Shown here one piece after another: positions 1-10,840 of a DNA stretch of 64,000 nucleotides. The position numbers and the translations under genes were made by a program. The stretch is taken from assembly GCF_023065955.2 (NCBI RefSeq), contig NW_026623100.1, forward strand, positions 11,943,001-12,007,000. The letters are read 5' to 3'. The notes beneath the pieces were generated by a model, which saw only the letters and a program-made list of their open reading frames with translations, made no database searches and was not told the origin of the DNA. Numbering within the stretch: position 1 is the first letter of the stretch; each line of letters opens with the position of its first letter. This DNA is from Ursus arctos (taxonomy: Eukaryota > Chordata > Mammalia > Carnivora > Ursidae).

Positions 1-915
1 GGGTGGGGTTCAGAAGAAGCCTTGCGTGCACCCAGTGCCTCCGTCTGTCGGGTTGTCTGGATGAGATTAAATGTTCTCTTACCTCTCCTCAACGCTGGGC
101 CGTGGGTCTAGGGGAAGGGAGAGGACCACGTGGGCTAGGCGCTTCCCACGCAGTATGAAACCTTTTTTCCCCCCAAAAGTACTACTGTAAAGACTGCTGT
201 CTTCGTGGGGATTTCCGTGCACAGGTGGAACTATACCCCGTAAATTGGATCAAAGTCTTCCTTAAAGGGCCTCCCCTCACTTAGGCCAGACTCCAGGGAT
301 CACCCTTGAGGGCAAGGGGAAAAAAATGCCCTCAGCCTTCCTTGCAGGTAGTGGGCAAGGTTTTCTTCCCCCTTGGGGAAATAGAGCTGATAACATACGG
401 CTCACAGGGATTATCCTCAGAACTCCCATTTCCTTCTTGCTATTCCTGCCCCCTCCCCCCCAAAACACATTCAGAATAGTTGCCCTGGGATTTTCCCCCT
501 GGATTCAATGATGGGAATCAGCGTTAAGAATGAAGTTGTGAAACCCGCACTCGCACACTCCCTAGTCCCTAGTCCTGCGCTTTTTTTTCCGTAAATCCCC
601 ACTGCACATATTTTCCTCCAGGGCATTCCGCAGATCTTGGGCCCATCTTCACCACGCCTCCCACTTAGGAAGATAGATTCTGCCCTGGGGTGGGGGGGGG
701 GGGAGGGGGCAGGGGTGCCTGAGACCCCCAGGGACAGAGACTGGCCTCTGTACAAATCCCAGGGTGGCTCCGAGGTCCCTTTTAGCCCCGGGCTTTGTAC
801 ACAGCACAGGGGCCTCTGAAATGCAAAGATCTCTCAGGCACCTCTCCCGGCCTTCCTCTGACCCACCAATGGCTCTGTGTCCCCCCCCCCCTTGTCTTTG
901 GCGGCTCCCACCGCA

Positions 916-947
916 CCACCTCTCCACCTCTCCACCTCTCCACCTCT
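916..947 (+). repeat. Short tandem repeat (ccacctct)4
   Basis: Four exact copies of the 8-mer ccacctct stand head to tail. It lies in presumed FAM178B intron sequence and no function is suggested. Confidence 0.8.
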
Positions 948-1112
948 CTCTGGCCACTTGCTCAGTGCCCTCTCAGAGGGGCCTGGGTCCCAAGAGTGCC
1001 GTTCGTTCCTTTTCAGGGTCTTGTCTCTCTCTCTCTTGCCCCCACACCCACCCCAAACCCGAGAGGCTCAGTCAATTATAACTGGTATTGTCTCATTTAA
1101 AATTAACTTTAC

Positions 1113-1325
1113 GGGGCACCTGGGTGGCTCAGTCATTAAGCATCTGCCTTCGGCTCAGGGTGTGATCCCAGTGTGCTGGGATTAAGCCCCACATCAGGCT
1201 CCTCTGCTGGAAGCCTGCTTCTTCCTCTCCCACTCCCCCTGCCTGTGTTTCCTCTCTCGCTGGCTGTCTCTCTCTCTGTCAAATAAATAAATAAAATCTT
1301 TTTAAAAAAATTAAAAATTAAATTA
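1113..1325 (+). mobile_element. Carnivore tRNA-Lys SINE (SINEC)
   Basis: The copy starts with a ggggcacctgggtggctcag tRNA-like head, has the tctgccttcggctcagg body and a pyrimidine-rich segment, and ends in (AAAT)n AAAATCTTTTT. The 11-bp direct repeat aattaacttta at 1101-1111 and 1326-1336 brackets it as a target-site duplication. Confidence 0.9.
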
Positions 1326-3648
1326 AATTAACTTTAAAAAACTTTAACTGTATTCAGATTATACGAGTAAAGCACACACTGTAGAAAAATAAGCTTAGAA
1401 AAGATGATGTCCTACAGTCCTTTCGGTCAGAGACAGCCACATTTCCATTCTGGTGGTATTATCCTAACTGATGCCAGTGCCTCCTTCCGGGGGGATGGGG
1501 GACAACAATCTGTCCCCCACACCCCAGCCTCCCTGCTCAAGAGCCTTGAACGACCTCCACTGCCCATTGGCCAGGCCCTCTGGGGCCAGCCGGGTTCTCA
1601 GGGTGCCCCCCCCCCCCCCGCCCCGTTACAGCCCCGCCAGCTACCAGGTTGTCAGTCCCCCAGCATGCCCTGCCTCTGTTTCCTGCATCAGCCCTAGGAT
1701 CTGTCTGGTGTTGTAATCTTGGCCCTGCCCCCACCCCCACCGGGCCATTTTCACCTCAGATCCTACTGTTCCTTTGAGGCCTGGCTAGGCTTAGTCACTT
1801 CCTCCCTGAAGCCTTCTGAGCTGGATACCACCCCCTCCCTCACCAAAAACAAAACAAAACAAAACAAAACAAACAAACAAACAAAAAACCCTGGAAGGAC
1901 CCTTTCTCTTTTTGGTCCATGGGGAAGATGAGATTCAATATTCGTTGACCAAATGACTGCCTTCCTGAAGTATCTTCTTCTAAGATCTACGTGTTTGTGG
2001 CTGTGTCTTAGTCAAGGAACAGTGTCTGGCACACAGGCCCGTGCCTGCTTTATGGGGGCGGTGGGGGCGGCATGAGCCTTTGCCAGGACTGCAGAATGAG
2101 GAGGAGTTCTGAACGCTGTGGCCCTCCTTAAGGCAAGGCCAGGCTGGGGAAGGGGAGCCTGGGGGAAGCCGCAGCTTGCCAGCAAGCCAGCTCACAGACA
2201 GACCAGCCCAGCTGCGGGACTCAGGCCGAGGCCGCTGCCGGGCCCGGCAGGTGCACCCGGCTCAGGAACCGGATCTTGCCCCACCTGGGGCAGCACTGCT
2301 TGGAGGCACACCGGTGGTCCCCTGGGCTTTCCACACTGCGTCTTCTCCCAGCCTGCGGGATGCAGTGGGGCCCAACCTGGCCAGACAGTGGGGTCAGGCC
2401 ACCTGTGGGTCTCAGCTGTGGTGCTGAAGAGGAGGCTGGGTCCTGCGGGGGTGGGGGGTGGCTTCCCTTCTCAGGTATTTTGGGCTCAGGAAGACAGTAC
2501 TCCATCGTACCGTGTCTGATGCCCTCAAAAATGGGTTTGGCTTCTGCCCTAAGGAGGCTCCTGTGTCTGTGCAAAGCGGCTGCGGCTGTTTCTGGATGAT
2601 ACGCGCAGGGGAAGTAGGGGCACAGGAGAGTCTTGGGCTGGTTCTGAGCTCCAGCCCTGTGATTACCAGGCTTAAGCTCTGCTGGCCTTCTCTAGAGCTC
2701 GCCTCTCCCATCCCAGCTCCGCCTCAGAGCTAGTTATCTGCTACGGGCCCAACAGTGGGGGTGTTTCCGGCCACCCTCCCTATCTTAGACGTAGGAGTCT
2801 GAAGGGGACAAGGCAGCAGGCACCTCTGAGTGGAGGAGGGGCGTACCCACAGACAGGAGTGCAGAGTGCTAGGAGCAGGCTCTCTTTCACGGCTGAAGCC
2901 TTGCCTGTCTTTGAGGGTGCTCCCCTCCCCGTGCCTCGCTTTGTCTGGGTAGCAGGTAAGTGTCCCATAAAAGAAAGGGCACCGACAGAATCCAAGGGCC
3001 CCCTGGGATCCAACCATTCCCTGAGCAGATGGAATTGCCCTCTGTCCTGTCTATACCCCTCAGAATATCTAGGGGGCAAGAGCAAGGGTATGAGTTGGAG
3101 GGTAGGTGTGCAGAGGCTTAACTGAAGCCCTCTCCCGTCTGCCTCCCCTCTCTTCTCTGGCCTCTTTGGGTCAACACGGTTTGACTGTCCACACAGGGCT
3201 GCACATGTGTCTGTGCAAGGGGGTGTCCTGCCGAGGAACCAGCTGGGCACCCGGGGGCCATGTCCCCCCTTAGAGAATAGTGGCACCTGGCATGGGTGCC
3301 TCAGGGAACACAGCGGGACCACAGACACTGCGCAGAGGTGAGAGTGGACGAGCCCCTCTGGGCAGCAGGCTTTCTCAGCTGGGCCCCTGGAACAGGCCTG
3401 AGTGACAGGATGGGTTTCTGGGTGGCAGAGGTTTCTTCTTGTTCTGAACGAAGGGAGGACAGATATCCATCAGAGGGAGGGCTCTGAGTGGGGGGGGGGC
3501 CATAGCCCTCCATAAGGACACCTCCCTAGAAACTGTGGCTGGAAGCCCAGCAGTGGCCCGAGTCCCTGTCCCCAGGCCGCTGGGCCTGTGAACACGGAGT
3601 CTGGAGGGGATGGACTTAGGGGAGCCTGTCTCTCTGTGTTCTCGCCAG

Positions 3649-5560
3649 GCCTGCTACCTGTGCCACAGCCTGCTGACGCTGGCCGGCGTGGTGGTCAGCT
3701 GCCAGGACATTACTCCAGACCAATGGGTGAGTCTCCCAAGAGGCTAAGACGGAGGCCAGGCCGCTGTCAGGAGCTGCAAAGAGTGGGAGGCTCTGAAAGA
3801 AGTGGGCCTAAGGGAGCCAGGCTCCCTCCTCCCAGTGTCCCACGAGGCATTCCCAAGGGATCCTGACCCGACCTCCCAGCGGCTGCCCTGTTCCTCTCCT
3901 CCCTTTCCTGCCCTACTTCTGAGCAGTCATTCAAATCCATGCCTCTCTTTCTCTGATTTCCTTCTCCCTCCTCCCCTCCTGCGGAGGGGCCTGGCCCATG
4001 TCACACCCTCTCCCACGTACCCCCCACCCCTGCAGGGAGAGCTGCAGCTGCTCTGCATGCAGTTGGACCGTCACATCAGCACCCACATCCGGGAGAGCCC
4101 CCAGGCCATGCACCGGACCAGACTCAAGGACCTGGCGGCCCAGACCTACATCCGCTGGCAGGACCTGCTGGCACATTGCCAGCCCCAGGTGGCACCCCCT
4201 CTGGCCCCTAGACTTGGGAGGGGAGGGAAGTGATCAGGCAGGCTGACCAGAGCCCGCAGCATGTCCATTCCCACTGTAGCTACTGAGCTCCTGACTGGCA
4301 CATGGGTGGGGAAGGCAGTGCAGGGGGGGGGGGGGGTGGCGATGCCTCGGAGGACCCAGTGCCCGGTGCAGGGGTGTAGTGAGGGGGAGACAGAGAAGCC
4401 AACTCCTGGCCAAATGCAAAGAAGAACTTTGCCCTAGAGAGGAGGAGCCGTGAGCAGTGCCAGGAAGGGGCGCGGGAGGCACAGCTGTCTCCCCGCCCCC
4501 CCCCCCACTCATCTTGTAGGCCTGAGGCTGGCAGTCCTACTCTGCGGGGGGGAACACTCTCGGCTTGCCCTGGTCCCTCCAATTTCTAGAGCAACAATCT
4601 CCACGCCCCTGATTTTTTTCAGGCTGTCTTAGGGAATAATACACATAGCTAATACATATTGAACAAAGACCCACTTTCTCCAGAACTCAGATAACCCCCA
4701 TGAGACAGGTACTGTTATCATCCCATTTCACAGATGAACAAGCTGACCAGAGTCACTGAGAGGCTAAATAGCTTGCCCCATCACGGAGGCAGCGTGGGAA
4801 TGTCAGAACCAGGGCACAGACCCAGCCTGACGCCCAAGCCTGCAGACTTAGGCACAGTCCAACCCCTGCTCTGGCCGCCTCTCTTTCTGTCTCTGTCCCT
4901 CTGACAAGCCGCACCGGCTGCCTTGCGGGCTCTTCCCTCTCCTCGCCTCCCCCCGCACCCCGGCCCGTGATGGACACAGCCTGGGTCTGGTAAGCGGTTC
5001 TCCTCCCATCCTCCCAAGGCTCCTTGGTTCCCAACGTGTCTATCCTCTGACTTCTCTCCGCTCGTCCTTCCTCCTGTAACCTCTGACTTGGGGCTGACAC
5101 ATTGGCCACAGGCTGTGGCTTGGGTCTCAGATTTCGCAAGTCTCTGAGAAAGCTGGCGAGGGGACCTCACCCTCAATCCCCAAGGAACTAGATCGCACTG
5201 GTCTCTGGTGGGAAACAGCGTGTTTGCCATGAAAAGAAGGAAAAGTGATTCGTGGCCTGGCCAAGTCGGGGGGCAGGCCCCACCTTCCCGTCACACTGCC
5301 CTGGGCCTTGGAGCCGTGAGGCGAGGGAACCCAGACGGAGCACTCACGTGCTGCGCTCAAGAGGCCTGTTGACCTGCCGTGTCCTCTCCTGGACTGGGAG
5401 CCACGGGGCTCTTGTAACTCGGCACCCGGCACGACGAGGCCTGTCATGGATGGTGACGCTGGACAGGCAGCATCAGGACGGTGGGCACCACCCGGCCCAG
5501 GGCCATCACACTGTTTTCTTCGTGCCGCAGGCCCAGTACTTCAGCCCCTGGAAAGACTAA
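3649..5560 (+). CDS. FAM178B: FAM178B, last three coding exons (partial)
   Basis: Three exons encode the C-terminal 86 residues of FAM178B: 3649-3726, 4036-4188 and 5531-5560 (TAA at 5558-5560). All are joined in phase 0 by GT-AG introns. The peptide begins [18 protein letters not shown], continues with a predicted helical stretch ending [15 protein letters not shown], and finishes [12 protein letters not shown]178B is a poorly characterised paralogue of SLF2 (FAM178A), the SMC5/6 loader subunit. Whether FAM178B shares that role is unknown, and nothing here tells. The last exon encodes only nine residues after a 1,342-bp intron. The 5' part of the gene is outside the window. Identification rests on recognising the C-terminal sequence and on synteny with SEMA4C. 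Confidence 0.82.
4630..4850 (-). repeat. MIR element
   Basis: The stretch resembles the reverse complement of MIR. Diagnostic parts are the tactgttatcatcccattt and cacagatgaacaagctga segments, followed by a stretch that matches the degenerate tRNA-like head. It is old and diverged, and lies in the last FAM178B intron. Confidence 0.7.
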
Positions 5561-5890
5561 AGGAGCAGGGCACGGCTGGTCCCTGGCTCTTGGCTCTGGC
5601 AGGAAGCAAACGGGGCTCGGGAACAGGAGGAAGCGAAGAACAGAGGCCAGCGGAGGACCAGTGTGATGAAGCAAGAGCCTGCCTCCACACTGCCCCTGAC
5701 CCCCACCAGGCAACGGATATGCTGTCTCCCTGCCCGGCCCACCCTCAGCCCTCCTTCCCTCCCAGCCTTCTCCTCTGCCCCAAGGCCTTTGTCTCCACTC
5801 TCTGGTTTCCCAGGGCCTCCTCCGCCCTCGCCACCCTCCTTCCTCTCTCTGTCACCACACTAAAGTCTTATTTCAGCATCGGTGGTTTAG
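5561..5890 (+). other. FAM178B: Probable FAM178B 3' UTR
   Basis: The sequence downstream of the TAA at 5560 is pyrimidine-rich and free of recognisable repeats. No canonical AATAAA was seen. The best candidate is the weak variant ACTAAA at 5859-5864, so the end of the transcript is uncertain. Confidence 0.35.
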
Positions 5891-6799
5891 CAGATTTCCT
5901 TCAATCCCTATCCTGGGCGCTCACGCCAGCGTCCAGTTTCCTGATGTCTCCGCTGGTGTGGGGCCGAGTTCCCACCTCGGACAGTCATGTGACCTGGTCC
6001 TCTTAGGCTCCACCCTCTGCCCCAGAAGGCTGTTTGTAAATCCTGAGGGAGGAGCAGTTATTCCTGTGGCCTGAGAGCTGTCAGAAACCCAGGGAGCAGG
6101 GATGGGGAACATTTGTTTGGCCCCGGTCTGGGACTAACCCTCCCTCCCCCACTCACTGCCCCCACTGGGGGCAATCCACAGAGTAAGCTGTAATTACACT
6201 TAATTCAGTTTATCACTGAGTTCTGAAATCAACTCCCCAGACTTAGAAGTGGGGGGGGGGGGGTGCCAAAAGACAGTTCTAGATACTGCTGTTGCTTTCC
6301 CTCAGCCTTACCCAGATCGGTTTTGTGGGTCCTGATTCTTAATGAAGTACGAGCTGTCTTTGACCTGACCCCCCCCCCCCCCGGGGAAAGCAAGTGGGCC
6401 CTGGGTATCCCTGGGGAGATCCCTGGGTATCCCCATTCTCTGTCTACTTCTCCAACCCCAAGAATCCATTCTAACTCTGGGTTGGAAGAGGGTTTTTTTG
6501 CAGGGGCCATAAGAGGAGGAAGTAGCAGAGGGTGACCCCTACACTGTTGGCCCCACTCCTCAGCTCAAGCCAAGTGTCTGCTGATGGAGCTTCACCGTGG
6601 CTGCGGCTTACGACTTTCTCTGCTTATGTGCCCCTTTCCTTTGTTCTCTCATGCCACAGGGGTAGGGTAAGGCAAGCTAACTAGGAGAGAGACGCCCCCC
6701 AAATAACAGACCTTCAGGACAAGTGGCTCAATTTGCAGACCTGAAGGTAGCCCATCACTTCCTGAGCCTGTCTTGTTTGTTTGTTTGTTTTGTTTTGTT

Positions 6800-6925
6800 T
6801 TATTTAAGTGGGCTCCACACCCAGCATGGAGCCCAACTCAGGCCTTGAACTCATAACCCTGAGATCAAGACCTGAGCTGAGATCAAGAGTTGGACACTTA
6901 ATGGACTGAGCCACCCAGGTGCCCC
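6800..6925 (-). mobile_element. Carnivore SINE, inverted
   Basis: The reverse complement of a SINE head ends in gagccacccaggtgcccc. The tail side carries tttaagtgggctccacaccc. The copy is diverged and lies beside a (tttg)n/(ttttg)n tract that probably derives from its A-rich tail. Confidence 0.8.
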
Positions 6926-8969
6926 CTGGGGCTGTATTAGACACAGCTGCCTCCTTCGCCAAGAATGCTGGGAGCTGGGGGCATCTGTAATTCAGAGGGC
7001 ATGCGCACACAGCAGAGTGCTGGGTGCCATAAGGTTCATCGCCCTGCCATGCTCCCTTTGCCAAGTGAGAGGTGGAAGAAGTCCTTGGCCAGGGTGACTT
7101 GGATGCCCAGGTGACTTGACCGAGAGTTCTGGTTTCTGTTCCTGGCCGCATCACAGGGCCCCCTGGCCGGGGCACCACTGAGGCTCCAGCGGCATCAGGT
7201 AGGCCTGAGATCCTTTGATAAAAGAGCGAAGGCTCCGGTGAGCCAGCCTCCTTCACCTCCCTCCGGGCTGTCCCTGCTTCTGACACTGCACATCCTGACA
7301 CTTAATCCTCAGCTCTTCAGTTTGCTCTGGAAACCTGGAAATCACCTTTGAAATTTCCCCTCTTTGTTCTCACTGCCAAGGGCAGAGAGGGAGTAGGGAG
7401 ACCTAAGAGCCTGAACTGGGGAGTTTCCAGTTCTCAGAGCTGCCCCTACGTGGCTCTGAGAGAAAGATCACGCTGTCTATCAGCACAGATGTCCAGGGCC
7501 CTTCTCCCCCATCCTGGTCCTTGTGCACTGACCCCTCCTCCCCTGTTCCCCAAACACACTCATCCCCAAGAGGGAACTAGATACCAAGGAGAAAGGAGGT
7601 GTTGGTGGCTACTCAGTCCCTCGAGAGACCTAGCTGTAACCTGAGCTGAGAGGTGTGCTTCGAGGTCACCCAAGGGTATCCCATAGCCCCTGGGACATGT
7701 AATGGGCCTTCTCTGGAACTGGCTGGGAGCTGACCAGATCTTCTCAAACTGGTCGGGGACCAGCTAGAGACTCAGTCTCTTCTAGGCCAAGAATTCCACA
7801 ATGGTGCTGGCAACTTCACCACTTGGCCTTTCCAGATCCCTAAGCCCCTGGGAAAAGGCTGAGGGATATCCTGATTGAAGCTACTGGAAACGTAGCATCC
7901 GGGGCTGTGATGACGGATGTTTTCCGGCTTCCTTTTGGTGAGGGTGGCAGGGAGGGGCTGGGAAGGGAAAGGCTTCCCAGGTGGACAGCTTTGATAACTC
8001 TCCTTTAGGAGGAAGTAGAGGAAGTCCTTTTCCTATGTCCCCACTCACCTCAGTCCCCAGGCCCTCCAAGAGATCCCTGAAGGGTGGCTGACCCAAGCTT
8101 TCTCATTTCCCCCTCTGTGGGCTGACAACAGCTCCCGGATCCTTTGGAAGTTGGCCAGGCAGTGCTGACTGGAGACCCCGAGTGTGAACTCTGGGCTCCA
8201 CTCTGGTCCAAAAGCTGCCTCGCAAAAGCTAGGGGTGAGGAGCTCAAATGAGGGACACCATGCGCATGACAAATGTATGGGGGAGGGAGAGGGTGCTTGC
8301 CTTTCCAGTAAGACTCCTGGGCCCATCCTTAGAGAACCTCAGAAGGCATTTAGCATATCTGGGTCTTTCCTTGACTTGGCCACAAGCAGGTGAGCAGGAG
8401 GGCCTGTCAGGGCCTATGGCCTGAAGCATGGCTATCTTAAATAGAATATGCCAGACAGGCCCTAGGGAGACATGACAGGTACAGGAGACTTTTCTTCTTC
8501 TTCTTCTTTTTTTTTTTTTTCCCTTAATTTAAAACCCAGGAATCCTCATTTTTGACCGGTTGTGCTTTTATTAAAAAGTATGAATCATGAGCAAGTAGTC
8601 ATGCAGGAAACTTTATCCTCTGCCCACCCACCCATGGAAAAGGCCAGTGCTGGAAATGAACAGAACACAGCAGGAAATGAGTGAAGGTAGAAAAGGGGTG
8701 GGGGAGCTGCAGCCTTATCTTTGAGGAGCATTTGGGAGGGAAGGGCTCCCGGGGTCTGTTAGCAGGAACAGAGAAGCCCTGCCATAACGTACAGAAGACT
8801 GTCCCTGCCAGTGAAACCAAACCACCTTTTGAAACTTTCCACTGGGGCCATCTTGCAGGTGGAGCCAGGAGCTCAAGTCTCTGCCTGGTGGGGGTGGGAG
8901 CTGAGGTGAGGAAACACAGCAGGAAACACGCTGTTTAGGCCTTACAAGCTGTCCAGATGCACTCTGACT

Positions 8970-9185
8970 TGGTGGAAGATAGAATTAGGAGTCCCAAGAC
9001 CTGATTTAACATTTCTGACCTTGCTAATTATCTACGTGACTTTGAGCAGGTTGCTTCATCCTTCGGAGACTCATTTTATCTCTAAAATCAGAGACACGAT
9101 ACCTGCCTTTTGAACAGTGGTCATGAGGATGATGTGAGGAAATGTATGTGAAGGAAGTTGCAAAGTCTGAAGCACAGAACAAATG
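8970..9185 (+). repeat. MIR element
   Basis: MIR-type core on the plus strand: tgactttgagcaggttgctt, followed by a tcattttatctctaaaatca segment and a catgaggatgatgtgagg tail region. The copy is old and diverged. Confidence 0.65.
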
Positions 9186-10598
9186 TGAGGGGTATTTGCA
9201 TATCAGTTTACCTCCACTTAAGACACAGGGCCCAACCCGAGGAGGGGTCACGCACATCTCCCTCCCTGTGGGCTGATGCACTGAGCCTTCCCTGCCCACT
9301 CCCTGCTGTTAACTGGTTTGCTGTCTATCTCCAGCATCTCCAAGACCACAGTTCGGTTTCCCCCCCCCCCCCGCTGGTGCAAGGGAGCTGGGAAATGTGG
9401 CTTTGGCCAGTGCGGGAGAAGGGGCCTTTATGTGTACCAGCAAAGGCCCAATTGTTACTGAAACCAAACTGGGCTGCTTTTCCCAATTATCTCCACTACT
9501 CTTCTGGTCTCCATTTTCAGATGCCAAGTTTTAACTTAGAACAAAAGCTCCTGTCGGGACTGATTTATAATCCAGATCTGCTGACGGGGCCCTACGGTGT
9601 TCCTCCCCTCCAGGACTGCACCCGCTTGAAGTTAACCACCAAAGCCTCGGCTCTCCAGTCTCTTTACCTGTCATTTGCCCCTAGCCAAGAGAAGGCGTCT
9701 GAGTCTGGGTGCCGATGGGGCGGCCTCCCTGGGGTTTGTCCACCTGCCCAGCTCCGAGGCCCAGCTGGCAAGGTCCACCCCAGCGCCGCCCCAGCAAGTA
9801 GGCCAGAGCTCCAAATGACTTCTAGGAGCTGCTGTGGGCGGAGGCAGGCGATTCTAGAGGTGGTAGTTCTCCAGCGCGGCTTCCCCTCAGCCGCTTTCAT
9901 CTGAACATTACGGCTCCTGTCACTTGTTATTCAGCCTTCCAGTGGCATCACAAGGAGTCATTTCTTGGGGGCAGGCTCTGTGCAACAGGAGTCTCCCGGA
10001 GGGTTGTCTTCACCGGGAGCTGGGCAAGGGCGCTGCTGTCCCTCTGTGTGGAGCATGATAAACAAGGAGCAGACTCTCCGGAGATTAGTGGGTCTTCCTG
10101 GCTGGTAAGACCCATTCCAGTCTGCGGGGGCCAGTGGGCGTTGGGGCCAAGAAACGAAGAATTTCGAGCCAAAAGACAGACCCACTCTGGTCCGCTCCGA
10201 AAAAGGAGCCTCGGTTTCCCCCGGCACCCCTCCCTCGGATGCTCGCCCCGAGGTGGTTTGCCCGCGTTGGTTCCAGGAACTGCAGCGTGGGGAGCTCCTC
10301 AGCCCCATTCCCGAGCCCAGCTGCCCAGCCCGCGGCTGGCCTTGGGGGACACTTCGGAAAGACCGGGTGAGTCCGATCCCCCCAAGGCAATGCCCGGAGT
10401 CCCTCCCCCGCCCCACCTCCTGGCGCTGTGGCGCAGACCGCGGCTCCGAGGCGCCGGGCAGCAGGGCGCGGGGAGGGGCGGGGGTCCGAGCCCGCCGGCG
10501 GGGAGCTGGGGGGCCGGCGGGTCGCGGCGGGTCGCAGCCCCCTCCTGGGCCGGCCTTCGCGTCCCGCCCCCGGCCTCCGCTCGACCCCCCCCCCCGCC

Positions 10599-10606
10599 TG
10601 ACGTCA
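10599..10606. promoter_or_regulatory. Consensus cAMP-response element
   Basis: An exact TGACGTCA octamer sits within the SEMA4C CpG island, about 240 bp upstream of the first-exon donor. CREB/ATF proteins bind this site. Its position next to GC boxes fits a core-promoter element, but occupancy is inferred. Confidence 0.6.
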
Positions 10607-10619
10607 GGGGGGAGGGGGC

Positions 10620-10840
10620 GGAGAGCGGCGGCAGCGCTGGAGAAAGAGCCGGCGCCCGGCGCGGTGGCGCGGGGAGCCCGAGCCCAGGGGCGCGGAGCCG
10701 AGCCGGGACCGAGGGGCGGTGGCAGAGGGGACAGCGGAGGAGGGCGGGCGCGCGCAGGCGAGCGGCGGCGCGCGGGTAGGGGCGGACCGTGATCCGAGCC
10801 GAACGCGAGGGCGGCGCCCAGGGATTCAAGCCGCGAAGAG
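10620..10840 (+). other. SEMA4C: SEMA4C untranslated exon 1 (start approximate)
   Basis: The right boundary is the strong donor after ccgcgaagag, with gtgagt beginning at 10841. The left boundary is a guess, because the transcription start cannot be fixed from sequence alone. Exon 2 begins after the acceptor cccccag at about 12867 (or three bases later at the alternative cag) and carries about 40 bp of 5' UTR before the ATG at 12907. Confidence 0.5.

Larger units (their letters stand above)
1..3648 (+). other. FAM178B: FAM178B intron (no exon recognised)
   Basis: This stretch lies upstream of the first recognisable FAM178B exon and is most simply an intron of that gene, since the missing N-terminal exons must lie to the left of the window. 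It holds one SINE (1113-1325), a short (ccacctct)4 tandem at 916-947, C-rich tracts and an (aaac)n tract near 1848-1882. A good donor-like gcaggtaagt occurs near 2952, but I saw no convincing acceptor and conserved reading frame ending there, so I do not call an exon. Exon content before 3649 cannot be excluded. Confidence 0.5.
5891..10370. other. FAM178B-SEMA4C intergenic region
   Basis: No gene is recognised here. Contents are an inverted SINE (6800-6925), a MIR (8970-9185), long G and C homopolymers (near 6250 and 6370) and a T-tract near 8507. A 248-codon open frame at 9158-9904 runs through the end of the MIR and a C-homopolymer and shows no known domain, so I treat it as chance. Confidence 0.6.

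Noticed and set aside
2952..2961. Strong donor-like site (gcaggtaagt) suggesting an extra FAM178B exon
   Set aside because: I found no matching acceptor with a frame that joins in phase to the exon at 3649, and could not recognise FAM178B sequence there. It stays possible but unsupported.
9158..9904. 248-codon plus-strand open frame
   Set aside because: It begins in the tail of a MIR, crosses a C-homopolymer whose length is unsure, and shows no recognisable domain, splice support or promoter.
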